Assembly: GCF_008801925.2 (NCBI RefSeq)
Contig: NZ_CP062805.1
Coordinates: 248,001 to 312,000 of the forward strand
DNA length: 64,000 bases
Origin: Cupriavidus basilensis
GTDB lineage: Bacteria; Pseudomonadota; Gammaproteobacteria; Burkholderiales; Burkholderiaceae
Direction: 5' to 3'
A model generated the notes under the pieces. The model had not been told where the DNA came from. It ran no database searches and was given only the letters and a program-made list of their open reading frames with translations. This document shows positions 8,503 through 17,413 of the stretch, one piece after another. How positions within the stretch are numbered: position 1 is the first letter of the stretch; each line of letters opens with the position of its first letter. The position numbers were made by a program, and so were the translations under genes.

Positions 8503-10110
8503 ATGAACGAACACGACCTCTCCCAATTGCCGCCGGCCGCCCAGGCCTATATCCGCGAGCTCGAAGCGAAGGCTGCCACCAACGCCCAGCACATCGCCGA
8601 GCTGAACGAGCGCATCAAGCTCCTTGAGGAACAGTTCCGCCTCGCACAGTCCAAACGCTTCGCACCAAGCAGCGAGAAGCTCAAGGACCGAGTGTTCGAC
8701 GAAGCCGAACAAATGGCCACTGCGGAGCCGGCCGACGACGATGAGGATGACGCGCTCGCGCCGCCAGACACGGGGCTGCCAGAGCCTGATAAGCCCGCAG
8801 GCCGCAAACGTGGCCGCAAGCCGCTGCCGGCGGACATGCCGCGCCAGCGAATCGAGTACGACCTGACCGAGGACCAGAAGATCTGCCCATGTTGCCAGGG
8901 TTCGATGCACCGCATGGGCGAGGAAGTCAGCGAGCAGTTGCACATCGAAGCAAAGGTCTCCGTTCTGCAGCACGTCCGCTTCAAATACGCGTGTCGGCAC
9001 TGCGAGCGCAATGCCGAACGCACGCCGGTGTTGACTGCGCCGATGCCGGCGCAACCACTGCCGGGCAGCAACGCCAGCCCAGCGATGCTGGCAACGGTGA
9101 CCACCGGCAAGTACGTTGATGGCACGCCGCTCTATCGGATGGAAGACGCGCTGGGTCGCGCCGGCATCGAAGTTGGCCGCGGCACACTGGCCAACTGGAT
9201 CATCCGGCCTGCGCAACTGCACTACAGCCGGCTGTACGAGGCGCTGCGCCGCACGCTGCTGTCGCAGCCACTGATCCATGGCGACGAGACGACGGTGCAG
9301 GTGCTCAAGGAGGAAGGCAAGGCCGCGCAGAGCAAATCGTACATGTGGGTGTATCGCAGCGCGGAGGACTGCGAGCATCCGGTGGTGCTGTTCGACTACC
9401 AGCCGGGGCGCGGACAGGAGTATCCGCAGGCGTTTCTCGCCGGCTACGAGGGCATGCTAATGACCGATGGCTACAGCGCCTGGCGCACGCTCGAAGGCGT
9501 TACCCACTTTGGCTGTGTTGCGCACGCGAGGAGAATGTTCGTTGATGCGCAAAAGGGGCAGAAAAAGCCCAGCGCTCGAGTACTAAAGGCGCTCGAGTAC
9601 TTCCAGGCCCTGTATCAGGTCGAGACGCTCGCCAAGGCAGACCTGCCCGAAGGCGAAACGCGCGTCAACTACACGTACCGGCTGCGTCAACAGCACAGCG
9701 TGCCGCTGCTGGAAGCCCTCAAGGCATGGCTGGACCAGCAGGCGCCGCAGGTACTGCCGGAAAGCCTGCTGGGCAAGGCCATCGCCTACGCGCGCAACCA
9801 GTGGGAATACCTGAGCCGATATGTTATCGATGGGCGTGCGCCCATCGATAACAATCCGGTCGAACGTGACATCCGCCCATTCTGCACAGGGCGAAAGGCA
9901 TGGCTCTTTGCAGACACTGTCGCGGGGGCGAAGGCGAGCGCCATGATCTACAGCCTGATGCTTACGTGCCGCGCCTGTGAGGTCGAGCCGTATGCTTATC
10001 TGCTCCACGTGCTCACAGAGCTGCCACAGCGCGCGCTGGAGGCTGACATCAGCGACCTGTTGCCGTTCAACTTCCCCCGGCGGCAAACCGCGCCGCCGCA
10101 CCCTGCCTGA
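8503..10110 (+). CDS. tnpC: IS66 transposase TnpC (DDE)
   Basis: 535 residues. In order: an N-terminal leucine-rich coiled region (about 20-60), an acidic/basic linker, a zinc-finger segment (CPCCQGSMHRMGEEVSEQL and later YACRHCE), and the DDE catalytic core. Catalytic candidates are Asp in HGDETTVQV, Asp in MTDGYSAW and Glu in NPVERDIRPF. The C-terminus (LLPFNFPRRQ) matches the IS66 C domain. The start at 8503 is preferred over an upstream ATG at 8458, which would add 15 unrelated residues. The reading frame is intact. Confidence 0.95.
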   Translation: MNEHDLSQLPPAAQAYIRELEAKAATNAQHIAELNERIKLLEEQFRLAQSKRFAPSSEKLKDRVFDEAEQMATAEPADDDEDDALAPPDTGLPEPDKPAGRKRGRKPLPADMPRQRIEYDLTEDQKICPCCQGSMHRMGEEVSEQLHIEAKVSVLQHVRFKYACRHCERNAERTPVLTAPMPAQPLPGSNASPAMLATVTTGKYVDGTPLYRMEDALGRAGIEVGRGTLANWIIRPAQLHYSRLYEALRRTLLSQPLIHGDETTVQVLKEEGKAAQSKSYMWVYRSAEDCEHPVVLFDYQPGRGQEYPQAFLAGYEGMLMTDGYSAWRTLEGVTHFGCVAHARRMFVDAQKGQKKPSARVLKALEYFQALYQVETLAKADLPEGETRVNYTYRLRQQHSVPLLEALKAWLDQQAPQVLPESLLGKAIAYARNQWEYLSRYVIDGRAPIDNNPVERDIRPFCTGRKAWLFADTVAGAKASAMIYSLMLTCRACEVEPYAYLLHVLTELPQRALEADISDLLPFNFPRRQTAPPHPA

Positions 10111-10130
10111 GCGGCGGGTCGATAGTTGCC

Positions 10131-10268
10131 TGGGTATTCCGGTTCAACGTGACCGCCGATTCCGGTATCGTGACCGGCCATTCCGGCATCGTGATCGGCC
10201 ATTCCGGACAGCCGGGAAAATCGGTCACGTTCATCCGGAATCGGCGGTCACGTTCACCGGAATACGCA
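10131..10268. mobile_element. 138-bp MITE-like element with IS21-type ends and 6-bp duplication
   Basis: The two ends are inverted repeats of about 34 bp: left begins TGGGTATTCCGG, right (reverse complement) begins TGCGTATTCCGG, and both continue through a shared CGTGACCGCCGATTCCGG. GTTGCC is present at 10125-10130 and again at 10269-10274, as expected for a target duplication. Inside, the ATTCCGG...GTGACCG unit is repeated several times, like the multiple repeats at IS21-family ends. There is no coding capacity. It looks like a non-autonomous derivative made of two IS21-type termini (inference). Confidence 0.7.
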
Positions 10269-10335
10269 GTTGCCCCCAAGTCGGGGACTCCATCACACGG
10301 AGAGAAGCCCCTCGTTACCCGGTAACAGCGAGGCG

Positions 10336-10596
10336 CTAGCGGGGGACGTTGAAATAGAGATCCCACTGCTCCGAATCCGGATTGAGCCTGCGCACGATCG
10401 CGTCGTCCGCTCGTGCGATCAGCCGCTCCAGCATCTGACGCTTTGTTACCGTGTAACGGTGCGCCAGCCGGGCGAGAGCAAGGTCGGCTTCCGTACTGAC
10501 CCACATATCCAGCCGCCGCTCTCCGTTGCCGTCCTTGCCCGCCGTCGCGCGCCTTGCCCGATAGGCGGCCTGCCGCTGTGCTGTCGTCTGCGCCAT
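10336..10596 (-). CDS. Small ribbon-helix-helix-like DNA-binding protein
   Basis: 86 residues: a basic N-terminus (TTAQRQAAYRARR), then GERRLDMWVSTEADLALARL, which resembles the strand-helix of MetJ/Arc proteins, then YTVTKRQMLERLIARADD as the second helix. This is a family of small regulators often seen on Burkholderiales mobile DNA; no function is established. The start at 10596 is favoured by the family-like MAQTT beginning; 10602 is possible. Palindromes GTTACCCGGTAAC lie 18 bp upstream and just downstream of the gene, which suggests autoregulation. Confidence 0.65.
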   Translation of the reverse strand: MAQTTAQRQAAYRARRATAGKDGNGERRLDMWVSTEADLALARLAHRYTVTKRQMLERLIARADDAIVRRLNPDSEQWDLYFNVPR

Positions 10597-10613
10597 CTGC
10601 ACTCCTCATGATC

Positions 10614-10626
10614 GTTACCCGGTAAC
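10614..10626. promoter_or_regulatory. GTTACCCGGTAAC operator-like palindrome
   Basis: The 13-bp palindrome lies directly upstream of the small DNA-binding protein. An identical copy is at 10314-10326 just after its stop, a variant GTTACCGTGTAAC is inside the gene at 10445-10457, and a half site GTTACCGGG is at 10643. Four related boxes in 330 bp fit an autoregulatory or partition-like binding cluster. Function is inferred. Confidence 0.6.
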
Positions 10627-11387
10627 ACTCCGGTGTGGCGACGTTACCGGGCGTGAAGTGTAATAAAAGTAGTTCGTCAGTGGCTGAGCACAAGGCCAAT
10701 TAAATCAATAAGTTAGCGTTTCTTGTGTGGGCGTCCGTATCAACATTGCTACGATTTTTCGAGTAGTAATCCTGGCACTTTCGTGAGGCGCGAAGTAATT
10801 CTGAAACGATCGCGGGTCCGTCACCTCGTGTCATCTTTACTACTTTTCGCTCTGACTACGCGGATTCGCTCGGGGTGATTAAAAGGAGCGTTCGCGCGAA
10901 ACATTCCAAAATAAGGCTGCAATCGCAGCCGAGAACTCCGAATGTGAGGTGGCCTTGCCGCAGAGTGAGAGTAGTCGCGCAGGGGACACGATTTCTCCGA
11001 ACTGCGGAAGTAAAGATGATACGTTCTGCGTGATTAAGCGCGCGAATCAACATTACTTCGCACAGGGAGCGCGATTACTACACTTCACGCCACCGGGACC
11101 TTGTTTCGCATGGGAAAGATACAGTCGCACGAATGCTGAGCGAAAAATTGCTACGTTCGCATGAATGTTGAGCGTGGCTCGCACGAATGGCGATCCTCAA
11201 CAGAAGTAGAGCGCTTCGACGAGACGCCGCCGCCAATGCGCGCGTTCGACCCGCCTCCTCATGTCCCGTAAGCGGCTCTTATAAAATGCAATTAATCACC
11301 TTGATGCGCCCGAAGACTTGAACGGGAAGCTTGCATCAATGGGATGGCGCCGAAATTTCACGATGGTGATGATACGGCGCCCGGTTG
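10627..11387. other. Intergenic region rich in short repeats
   Basis: About 760 bp with lower GC than its surroundings and no convincing gene; a 71-codon frame at 10949-11164 has no motif. Short motifs such as GTAGTAAT/ATTACTAC recur (near 10664, 10760, 10791, 10838, 11052, 11074). A set of direct repeats follows at 11125-11193. The sequence resembles eroded mobile-element termini rather than coding DNA. Confidence 0.5.
11125..11193. repeat. Three short direct repeats resembling an IS terminus
   Basis: TCGCACGAATGCTGAGCG (11125-11142), TCGCATGAATGTTGAGCG (11157-11174) and the shorter TCGCACGAATGGCGA (11179-11193) recur at 22-32-bp spacing. Regular direct repeats of this size are typical of multi-site transposase binding ends such as those of IS21 relatives. 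No transposase gene is attached. Confidence 0.5.
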
Positions 11388-12779
11388 CTATTTCTTGCTT
11401 CCCCAACCAATCCGATGCCGCTCCTGCGTGGCCTCATGCCGCGCATCCTCCTCGCTGTGCAGGTAGCCGCTCGTCGTCGACAGCGAGCTGTGCCCGAAGT
11501 TGTCCCGCACAAAGCGCAGGTCGACCTGCTGGTCGGTCATATGCGAGCCAGCGGTGTGGCGCAGCCAATGGGCCGAGGCACTGGCCAGCACCGCGGCCTG
11601 TGCTTCCCATTCCGGCCCCCGCGCGCGCAGGCGCGCCGCGGCCATGCCAAACACCTCTTTCAGGATCAGGTGCAGCGCTCCGCGTGACAGCGGTTTCTCG
11701 CTGTCCGCTTTTCCAATCACCGGCAGCACCAGTGGCCGCGTCTCCCCGAACTGCGGAGTCGGCGGCAATGCGTGGGCGCGGCGGTAGCGCGCCAGTTCGG
11801 CAATCAGCTCGTCGGTCGCCGGCACCAGCCGCGTCTTGCTGCCTTTGCCGGTCACCTCCAGCCACCAGCGCTCGATGCCCTGGGCATCGCGGCGGCAGAA
11901 GAACGCCCCCATGGGGGTGGCCGTCACCTCCGACGCACGCAAGCCGCCCAGATAGAGCACGGTCAGCACCCAGCGGCAGCGCGCCGCATGCAGGCGTTCT
12001 CGCGCGTTTTCGGTTGGCATCGCTTCGACCGTGTCTTTGACGATCGCCCACATGTCGTGGCTCAGATAGCGGGTGATGCGCGCCTTGGTTGGCGCGCGCC
12101 GACGGCGGGCGAGGGCGAGCGGGTTACCGGCCACGTAGCCCGCCTCGGTGAGCCAGGCGAACAGCGCGTTCAGGATCACCAGCGCCTGGCGCACGCTGCC
12201 GGGCGACAGCGGCCCGGCGAACGGGCGCCAGTCCGGATGGCTGCGCGCGAGCTTCTTGCTGCCGGCCAGGACCCAGCGGGCGGCCGGCTGCGGATCGGCC
12301 AGAAAGCGCTCATAGACGAGCAGGTCCTCGTGCGTCAGGGAAGACAGCGGCTTGCCGAGCTGTAGCACGGCCCACAGGATCAGCCGCTCCACCTCGCGGC
12401 GATAAACGGTCACCGTCGCCGCGCTGTCGGCGTAGCGCGCGAGCCAGGCGGTCACGGCGGACAGGTCGTCGGTCGCCGCGATGCGGGTGGCCGTGGCGGG
12501 CGCTCGGTTGCTGCCGTCGTGCCCGGACAGCGCCGACGGCAGCCGTAACTGCTCCAGCGGAGTGGGTAGGGCGGCGAGGGGGCGGACGTAGGTGGGGCGG
12601 GCGGAAGGGCGGGCGATTCCACGGTCGTTAGTTTGCACAATTTTGTATCCGAGACGTGGCCGTGAAATCGACGCCGCCCGGGCGTGCGAGAACAAATTTA
12701 CTTCACGAAATTCTGCACCATTTTGTTCTCCCGGCGAACATTCGAAGCAATTTTGTATCTTTGCCAACGTTTGTTCCAT
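11388..12779 (-). CDS. Tyrosine recombinase (TnpS-like), N-terminus altered by transposon insertion
   Basis: The SAM-like core-binding domain (LSAVTAWLARYADS to LTEAGYVAGNPL) is followed by the catalytic domain: Arg in LGGLRASEV, Lys in TGKGSKTRLVP, the HWLRHTAGSHM box (His, Arg), and His/Tyr in FGHSSLSTTSGYLH. All catalytic residues are present. The frame runs into the Tni transposon end at 12626, so residues before about QTNDRG are transposon-encoded; the ATG at 12779 and a GTG at 12638 are both in transposon DNA and the native start seems lost. It is divergent from a KfrA-like gene with a recombination-site-like dyad between, an arrangement like tnpS-tnpT of Tn4651/Tn5041-type Tn3 transposons. 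Confidence 0.8.
   Translation of the reverse strand: MEQTLAKIQNCFECSPGEQNGAEFREVNLFSHARAASISRPRLGYKIVQTNDRGIARPSARPTYVRPLAALPTPLEQLRLPSALSGHDGSNRAPATATRIAATDDLSAVTAWLARYADSAATVTVYRREVERLILWAVLQLGKPLSSLTHEDLLVYERFLADPQPAARWVLAGSKKLARSHPDWRPFAGPLSPGSVRQALVILNALFAWLTEAGYVAGNPLALARRRRAPTKARITRYLSHDMWAIVKDTVEAMPTENARERLHAARCRWVLTVLYLGGLRASEVTATPMGAFFCRRDAQGIERWWLEVTGKGSKTRLVPATDELIAELARYRRAHALPPTPQFGETRPLVLPVIGKADSEKPLSRGALHLILKEVFGMAAARLRARGPEWEAQAAVLASASAHWLRHTAGSHMTDQQVDLRFVRDNFGHSSLSTTSGYLHSEEDARHEATQERHRIGWGSKK
12631..12762. repeat. Left terminus of the Tni transposon, repeated transposase boxes
   Basis: Three related boxes face inward: GTTTGCACAATTTTGTAT at 12631, TTCTGCACCATTTTGTTC at 12711 and CGAAGCAATTTTGTATC near 12743. 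Tn7-like and Tn5053-like transposases bind several such repeats at each end. The same box order is seen in the relic at 36221-36348. Confidence 0.75.
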
Positions 12780-12862
12780 TCTCGTCGTGCGATTTTTCCC
12801 AAATGTGCCCTAAGGTTTATAACCATCGCCTCTGGGGCGATCGGCCGATTTTGGAGCGTCGC

Positions 12863-14908
12863 ATGGAAGAGGGTATTGACGACAATTCCTGTTGCTCCCG
12901 CCGGAGGATAGACGGGCGAACCGTCGACACTTCCCACTGGGCCAGCCCCGATGAGGGAGCGCTTACTGGTGACCGACGCGTCCTGTACCTTGCGAGAAAG
13001 CAGGCGGTTTCGCTGTATCTTTCCGGTGCCTCGGGCGAAAGCATCAGGCGGCTGACGTCGCTTGGCACAAGTCAGGCCTATCGTCTCATCCGGGAGCGCT
13101 GCCTTGAGACGCATCCCGACGGGCGTCCTTATGGCTGGCGCGGGCTTGTGCCATGGCTCCGAGTCAAGCCATACCGTCGTAGCACGAAGGTCCATGTCGA
13201 CCAGTTCGGCCGCGGTGCTGCGGGCGCGATGCAGGCGCTGCTGGACAGTCAGCCGGCGCTTCGTCAGGCATTTGAGGCGCGTATCCTCGCGAGCGCCTCA
13301 GCCAAGCGACTAGTCGAAACTAAACAGTCGAGAAGGCGTCATTGCGCGTGGTTTCTGGACCAATTGCGTGGCTTCGGGTACGAAGCGCGAAACGAATGGC
13401 CGTTCAACACATTGAGCCTTGGCTACTCTTCGATCTGTCGGTATATCGACAAGGTGCTGTCGGCCAACCCAAGGGCGCTGGCCGCGGCGAGTGGCGGGCC
13501 GAATTTGGCTGTGAAGCTGAGGTCCGGTGACGGAACCGGGCGGCCGGTGCAGAGGTTCATGCAACGCGTCGAAATGGACGCGCACAAGCTAGACGGACGT
13601 TTCTGCGTGTCGCTTCCCCTGATGGGGGGCGGTTTCAAGGAGAAGATCGTTCATCGTCTCTGGGTCGTTGTGATCCTGGAGGTCGTTTCGCGCGCGGTGC
13701 TAGGGTACTACTTCAGCGTGAGACGGGAAATATCGAAAGATGACGTCATGCGCGCGCTGAAGCGGGCATTGGGCAGATGGTGCCTGCGCCCGGTCAGTTT
13801 TTGCGATACGCCGTATCTGCCTGAAGCCGGGCTTCTTTCCGCTCTGGGTAGCGATTTCGTCGGGCTATGCTGGGACGAGACCAGCGTAGATGGTGCGCTT
13901 GCCGAGACTTGTCAGCACGTGCGGGATGCGCTGCGCGACAGCGTCGGCTCCACGCTACTGGACCCGAAGACCTCGTTCTCGAAACGTCGAAGCAAGGATG
14001 ACCGCCCGTTCATCGAGACGTTTTTCCGCAATCTGGCCGGACAGGGATTCCAGCGTCTTTCCAACACCACCGGCGCAAATTTCCAGGACCGCAAGGGAAG
14101 ACAGCCGGAAGAGGTCGCCCTGGCGAGTCGATTCCAGTACGAATATGCGGAAGAGCTGCTGAACGTGCTCATTGCCAACTACAACGCGACACCGCACAGC
14201 GGGATTGGTAACCGCACGCCGCTCGCGTATGCGAAGTTCTTGTACCACCATTCCCAGCAGAGCTTCCGGCGAGCCGACCCCGCTGTCGTGGACACGCTAT
14301 TCAGCATCCGCAAGCGCTGCATCGTGCGCGGGGGCGCTAAGAGCGGGCGTGCCCCGTTCGTTGAGTTCCATTACGGCCGTTATACCAACGACGTGCTGCA
14401 CAACCGGCACGACCTTGTCGGCTCCGAGATCTGGGTGGTCTGCCACAAGGAGGATGACTGCCGGGTGGCGCTTGCCTCCACGCTGGACGGTATGTCACTC
14501 GGCGTGTTGCGGGCAGCACCGCCTTGGAACATGTCGCCGCACAGCCTGTCGCTACGTGCTGCAATTTGCCAGGCGTGCTCTCACGGAAAGTTTGCGATTC
14601 CGGCAGGCGTCGACGCCATCGATGTCTTCATGCGCTACGTGGAGAGTCAGGCGCACAACCGCTTGCCGGTCCATCCGGCCTACCTCGAGGCACGGCGCAT
14701 ACTGGCAGCCGCAGCCGATTCATCAATCGGGCCTTCCATGCTGGATGTAGCAATGGCTCGGGCCAAGGCAGGCAGCAGTTCTTCAAAGGGTAGCAAGGGG
14801 GCCGCTTCGGAGCCGACGGCAAGACGCGCGCAGTCTGGCGCCGCGGACCCGCTGAAGCCTTCTGCGGGTCCTACGCTGCCTCCGCGTCGAATGGCGCAGT
14901 CGAGGTAA
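12863..14908 (+). CDS. tniA: TniA/TnsB-like DDE transposase
   Basis: 681 residues. An N-terminal helix-turn-helix region (about residues 45-90) precedes a retroviral-integrase-type catalytic core, with Asp239 (VEMDAHKLDG) and Glu385 (RPFIETFFRNL) as first and last acidic residues; the middle Asp is probably in the FCDTPYLPEAG or CWDETSVDG segment. The C-terminal part resembles the Mu-transposase beta-barrel region and ends in a Ser/Ala-rich tail that may contact the ATPase. The ATG at 12863 follows GGAG; the open frame extends upstream but would begin inside the terminal repeats. The next gene starts 3 bp after its stop. Confidence 0.88.
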   Translation: MEEGIDDNSCCSRRRIDGRTVDTSHWASPDEGALTGDRRVLYLARKQAVSLYLSGASGESIRRLTSLGTSQAYRLIRERCLETHPDGRPYGWRGLVPWLRVKPYRRSTKVHVDQFGRGAAGAMQALLDSQPALRQAFEARILASASAKRLVETKQSRRRHCAWFLDQLRGFGYEARNEWPFNTLSLGYSSICRYIDKVLSANPRALAAASGGPNLAVKLRSGDGTGRPVQRFMQRVEMDAHKLDGRFCVSLPLMGGGFKEKIVHRLWVVVILEVVSRAVLGYYFSVRREISKDDVMRALKRALGRWCLRPVSFCDTPYLPEAGLLSALGSDFVGLCWDETSVDGALAETCQHVRDALRDSVGSTLLDPKTSFSKRRSKDDRPFIETFFRNLAGQGFQRLSNTTGANFQDRKGRQPEEVALASRFQYEYAEELLNVLIANYNATPHSGIGNRTPLAYAKFLYHHSQQSFRRADPAVVDTLFSIRKRCIVRGGAKSGRAPFVEFHYGRYTNDVLHNRHDLVGSEIWVVCHKEDDCRVALASTLDGMSLGVLRAAPPWNMSPHSLSLRAAICQACSHGKFAIPAGVDAIDVFMRYVESQAHNRLPVHPAYLEARRILAAAADSSIGPSMLDVAMARAKAGSSSSKGSKGAASEPTARRAQSGAADPLKPSAGPTLPPRRMAQSR

Positions 14909-14911
14909 GCC

Positions 14912-15892
14912 ATGTCCTTCTCACTGCCCGAGCGCATCGATCCGCGGCACTGCATCGTGACGAAGCAATACGCGGTGTATACACCGCCCATGCACGAAAT
15001 GATCGAGCAAATCGGCGAATGGATCGACCAGCAGCGCCCCGGCGGCTATATCTATGGTGCGTCACGCCTAGGCAAGTCCCGCTGTGTGCAGTGGTACGTT
15101 GCAAACGAATTGCAGGAGCGCTTCAAGGCCGTCATGCCCCTGGTGGTGTGGAATCGCCGCCCCGACAGTCACAGTAGTGAAGCGGGATTCTGGCACCAGC
15201 TCTTACTCGCCTCGCGTTTCGAATTCGCCAACCCGGCAAAGCCGCCGAAGAAAGCCGAAGGCATATACCTGTGCAAGCAACGCTTCATCGCCATTGCGAA
15301 CAACGCGCAACGGAACTACATGGTGCTGCTTATCGACGAAGCGCAGGATCTGACGTTGCGGGAGTGGAAGTGGCTGGTCGGCCTGCAAAATGAGCTCGAT
15401 TACGAGGGCTATTTACTCAGCGTATTTTCAGTCGGCTCACACCAGTTGAACTATCGCCACGAATATATGGCCATCACGGGCAACGCTCACGTCGCCGCGC
15501 GCTTTATGGCAGCGCATGCGCGCTTCCACGGCCTGCGCTCGCCCGAGGAGATCGGGTACGTGCTCAACGGCTACGATATCGACTCCGAGTGGCCGCCAAG
15601 CAGCGGCGTTCCGTACCTGGCGCACTTCGCGCCGGCGGATTATGCGGCCGGGCGCCGGCTCGCCGAATGCGCGGCGCTGCTGTGGAAAGCGCTGATGGAG
15701 CTTTCGCCCCAATCTGCGCGCGGGCATTTCGAATTTCCAATGCAGCATGTCGCGAAAGCCACCGAGGCGATACTCTTCCAACTGGCGCGGGGCGAAGACT
15801 GGGCCGACGTGACCTCCTATGAGAGCTGGTTGCGAGAACTCGCTAAAGCGAACTTCCCGGACCACATGAGGATCATCTCGACGGGTAGTTGA
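14912..15892 (+). CDS. tniB: TniB/TnsC-like AAA+ ATPase
   Basis: 326 residues. Walker A is GASRLGKSR (about residues 49-57) and Walker B is VLLIDEAQD (about 138-146), followed by a sensor-like stretch (LLSVFSVGSHQ). In Tn7-type systems this regulator polymerises on DNA in the ATP form and links target selection by TniQ to the transposase. The gene is 3 bp after tniA and its stop is followed by the tniQ ATG within 1 bp, so the three are one operon. Confidence 0.88.
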   Translation: MSFSLPERIDPRHCIVTKQYAVYTPPMHEMIEQIGEWIDQQRPGGYIYGASRLGKSRCVQWYVANELQERFKAVMPLVVWNRRPDSHSSEAGFWHQLLLASRFEFANPAKPPKKAEGIYLCKQRFIAIANNAQRNYMVLLIDEAQDLTLREWKWLVGLQNELDYEGYLLSVFSVGSHQLNYRHEYMAITGNAHVAARFMAAHARFHGLRSPEEIGYVLNGYDIDSEWPPSSGVPYLAHFAPADYAAGRRLAECAALLWKALMELSPQSARGHFEFPMQHVAKATEAILFQLARGEDWADVTSYESWLRELAKANFPDHMRIISTGS

Positions 15893-15893
15893 C

Positions 15894-17336
15894 ATGGCGG
15901 CCTACCCATCGGTGAACTGGTGGCCGGGAAACCTCCGTCCGTACGAGTCGAGGCTGTCGTTCGTCGCCCGCTTCTGCGCACTGAATGGCATCAACGTCCG
16001 AAAATGCGCGGAGTTTTTGAGTGTGGAGCCCGATAGCAGCACGCCGCTTCCGATCGACGAAATCAGGCGCCTGGCGTCCGTGCTGGGTGAGACCGCGCCG
16101 CTTGTCGAAGACGTTTTCTCGCCTTCCATACGGTTCATCGATGTCGGCCGTTATGGCCCGCCTCCCGATAGTCGCGAGCGACGTGCCATCCGCTATTGCG
16201 AGACCTGTGTGCAGCACGGCTACCACAGCTACCTGCATCAGCTTGGGTGGCTTTCGCGGTGCCCATTTCACCTGAGCGAGCTGAAAACGACCTGGGCGCA
16301 GAAGCACACCGCCAGGCTCGTGTCGCAGCGTGTGGGCGCGTTGGAGTTCGTGATGCGGCAACGCTGCAGGACGTGGCCGCACGGCATTGATGCCGGCTTT
16401 CCCGCCCGAGAGCCGGGGCGTGTTGCGTCGCTCGCCGGCTGGGTCGCACGGGCGAGCGTCGCTGCCGCGCGCATGTCGCTCGGCGAGATCTGGTCGTCGG
16501 GCAACGATGGCATGCCGGGGGCCGTCTCCCTCGACCAAGCGTTCGGTCAGCTGCGCGCGCTTGAGCCCCCGCCCGAGGACATCGAACCGCTCCTTACCGA
16601 AGCCGGTGATCGGTGGAGTCTGGAAAGCCACGCGTTTGCGCGGCAAGCGAAAATCCAGCTCGGCCGCCTCAGGTCGAGCCACCTCAGCTTTGCCGACGTT
16701 CTTCACTTCTATATACGCATCAACGCCGCTTCGGCGAATCCGTCTTCGTTTGTCACGCGCCTGAATGCCATGCAAGACCGACAGGCTCGCCATGGCACCT
16801 GTCGCTGTCGGTGGAGGCTGACTAAGGAGGGACGGCTTTCGCGCTGGGTCAGCGTGCGTCCAGAGGAGGGGCCCCGCTGGGGCCTGATCTGCCCATACGA
16901 TATCGCGCTCAACGAACTTCAACTCGGCTGGGGCCGTTCGGACCTGGCGCTCTCCAATCGGCCGGCGGAGCAGGAACGGCGGCGCTTCTGCAGCGTTTCT
17001 CACGCGATGCGCGACTTGGGCCTCATCCGCTATACACGGGAGGCAGCGGTAGCGCCGGCGGGTTACCTATATGCCGATCAGGACGTCTGGACCTGCTGCG
17101 AGTGGGTCTGGGAGTCGACGCTAACCGCAGTGCTCGATATGGCGGTCACGTGGGAAATCGAGCTGACGTTCGATGCGTTGACCACTTGGCTAGATGACAT
17201 CGATCGGGGTGTCGATCCGCTTGAGCGGGACGATTCCAAGTTTTGCGTCCGCCTGTGCGAAACCGACGATGGCCTCTTGCTGATCAAGTGGACGAGGGCA
17301 GAAGCGAATGTGCGTCGGGGGCGACCCCGGATCTGA
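15894..17336 (+). CDS. tniQ: TniQ-family target-selection protein
   Basis: 480 residues, close in size to TnsD/long TniQ proteins. The N-terminal TniQ domain starts NLRPYESRLSFVARFC and contains a zinc-binding set YCETCVQHGYHSY...RCPFHLSEL (Cys102, Cys105, Cys123, His126). The long C-terminal half (winged-helix-like stretches) probably reads the target. In Tn5053 TniQ works with a res site; in Tn7 TnsD reads glmS. The C-terminal domain differs from both, so the target is not known. Here the insertion lies next to a recombinase dyad. Confidence 0.85.
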   Translation: MAAYPSVNWWPGNLRPYESRLSFVARFCALNGINVRKCAEFLSVEPDSSTPLPIDEIRRLASVLGETAPLVEDVFSPSIRFIDVGRYGPPPDSRERRAIRYCETCVQHGYHSYLHQLGWLSRCPFHLSELKTTWAQKHTARLVSQRVGALEFVMRQRCRTWPHGIDAGFPAREPGRVASLAGWVARASVAAARMSLGEIWSSGNDGMPGAVSLDQAFGQLRALEPPPEDIEPLLTEAGDRWSLESHAFARQAKIQLGRLRSSHLSFADVLHFYIRINAASANPSSFVTRLNAMQDRQARHGTCRCRWRLTKEGRLSRWVSVRPEEGPRWGLICPYDIALNELQLGWGRSDLALSNRPAEQERRRFCSVSHAMRDLGLIRYTREAAVAPAGYLYADQDVWTCCEWVWESTLTAVLDMAVTWEIELTFDALTTWLDDIDRGVDPLERDDSKFCVRLCETDDGLLLIKWTRAEANVRRGRPRI

Positions 17337-17413
17337 ACGCAACGTACCGTGAGCAACGTGAAGCCCGTTGGCTTGCGACGCATTGCGGCCAGAGTTTCGG
17401 CCCAGGGGGCTCG

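Larger units (their letters stand above)
7532..10110 (+). mobile_element. IS66-family insertion sequence (right end not identified)
   Basis: The element has the standard tnpA-tnpB-tnpC order and begins with GTAAGCGCG, the usual IS66 left terminus, exactly where the DUF3307-like frame is cut. No inverted CGCTTAC copy is present after tnpC. Within 21 bp of the tnpC stop a different small element (10131-10268) follows. The right terminus therefore appears lost or strongly altered, which would prevent autonomous movement of this copy although all three genes look intact. Confidence 0.85.

Noticed and set aside
7532..10110. Complete IS66 with both terminal repeats
   Set aside because: The left end is clear, but no inverted CGCTTAC end was found after tnpC.
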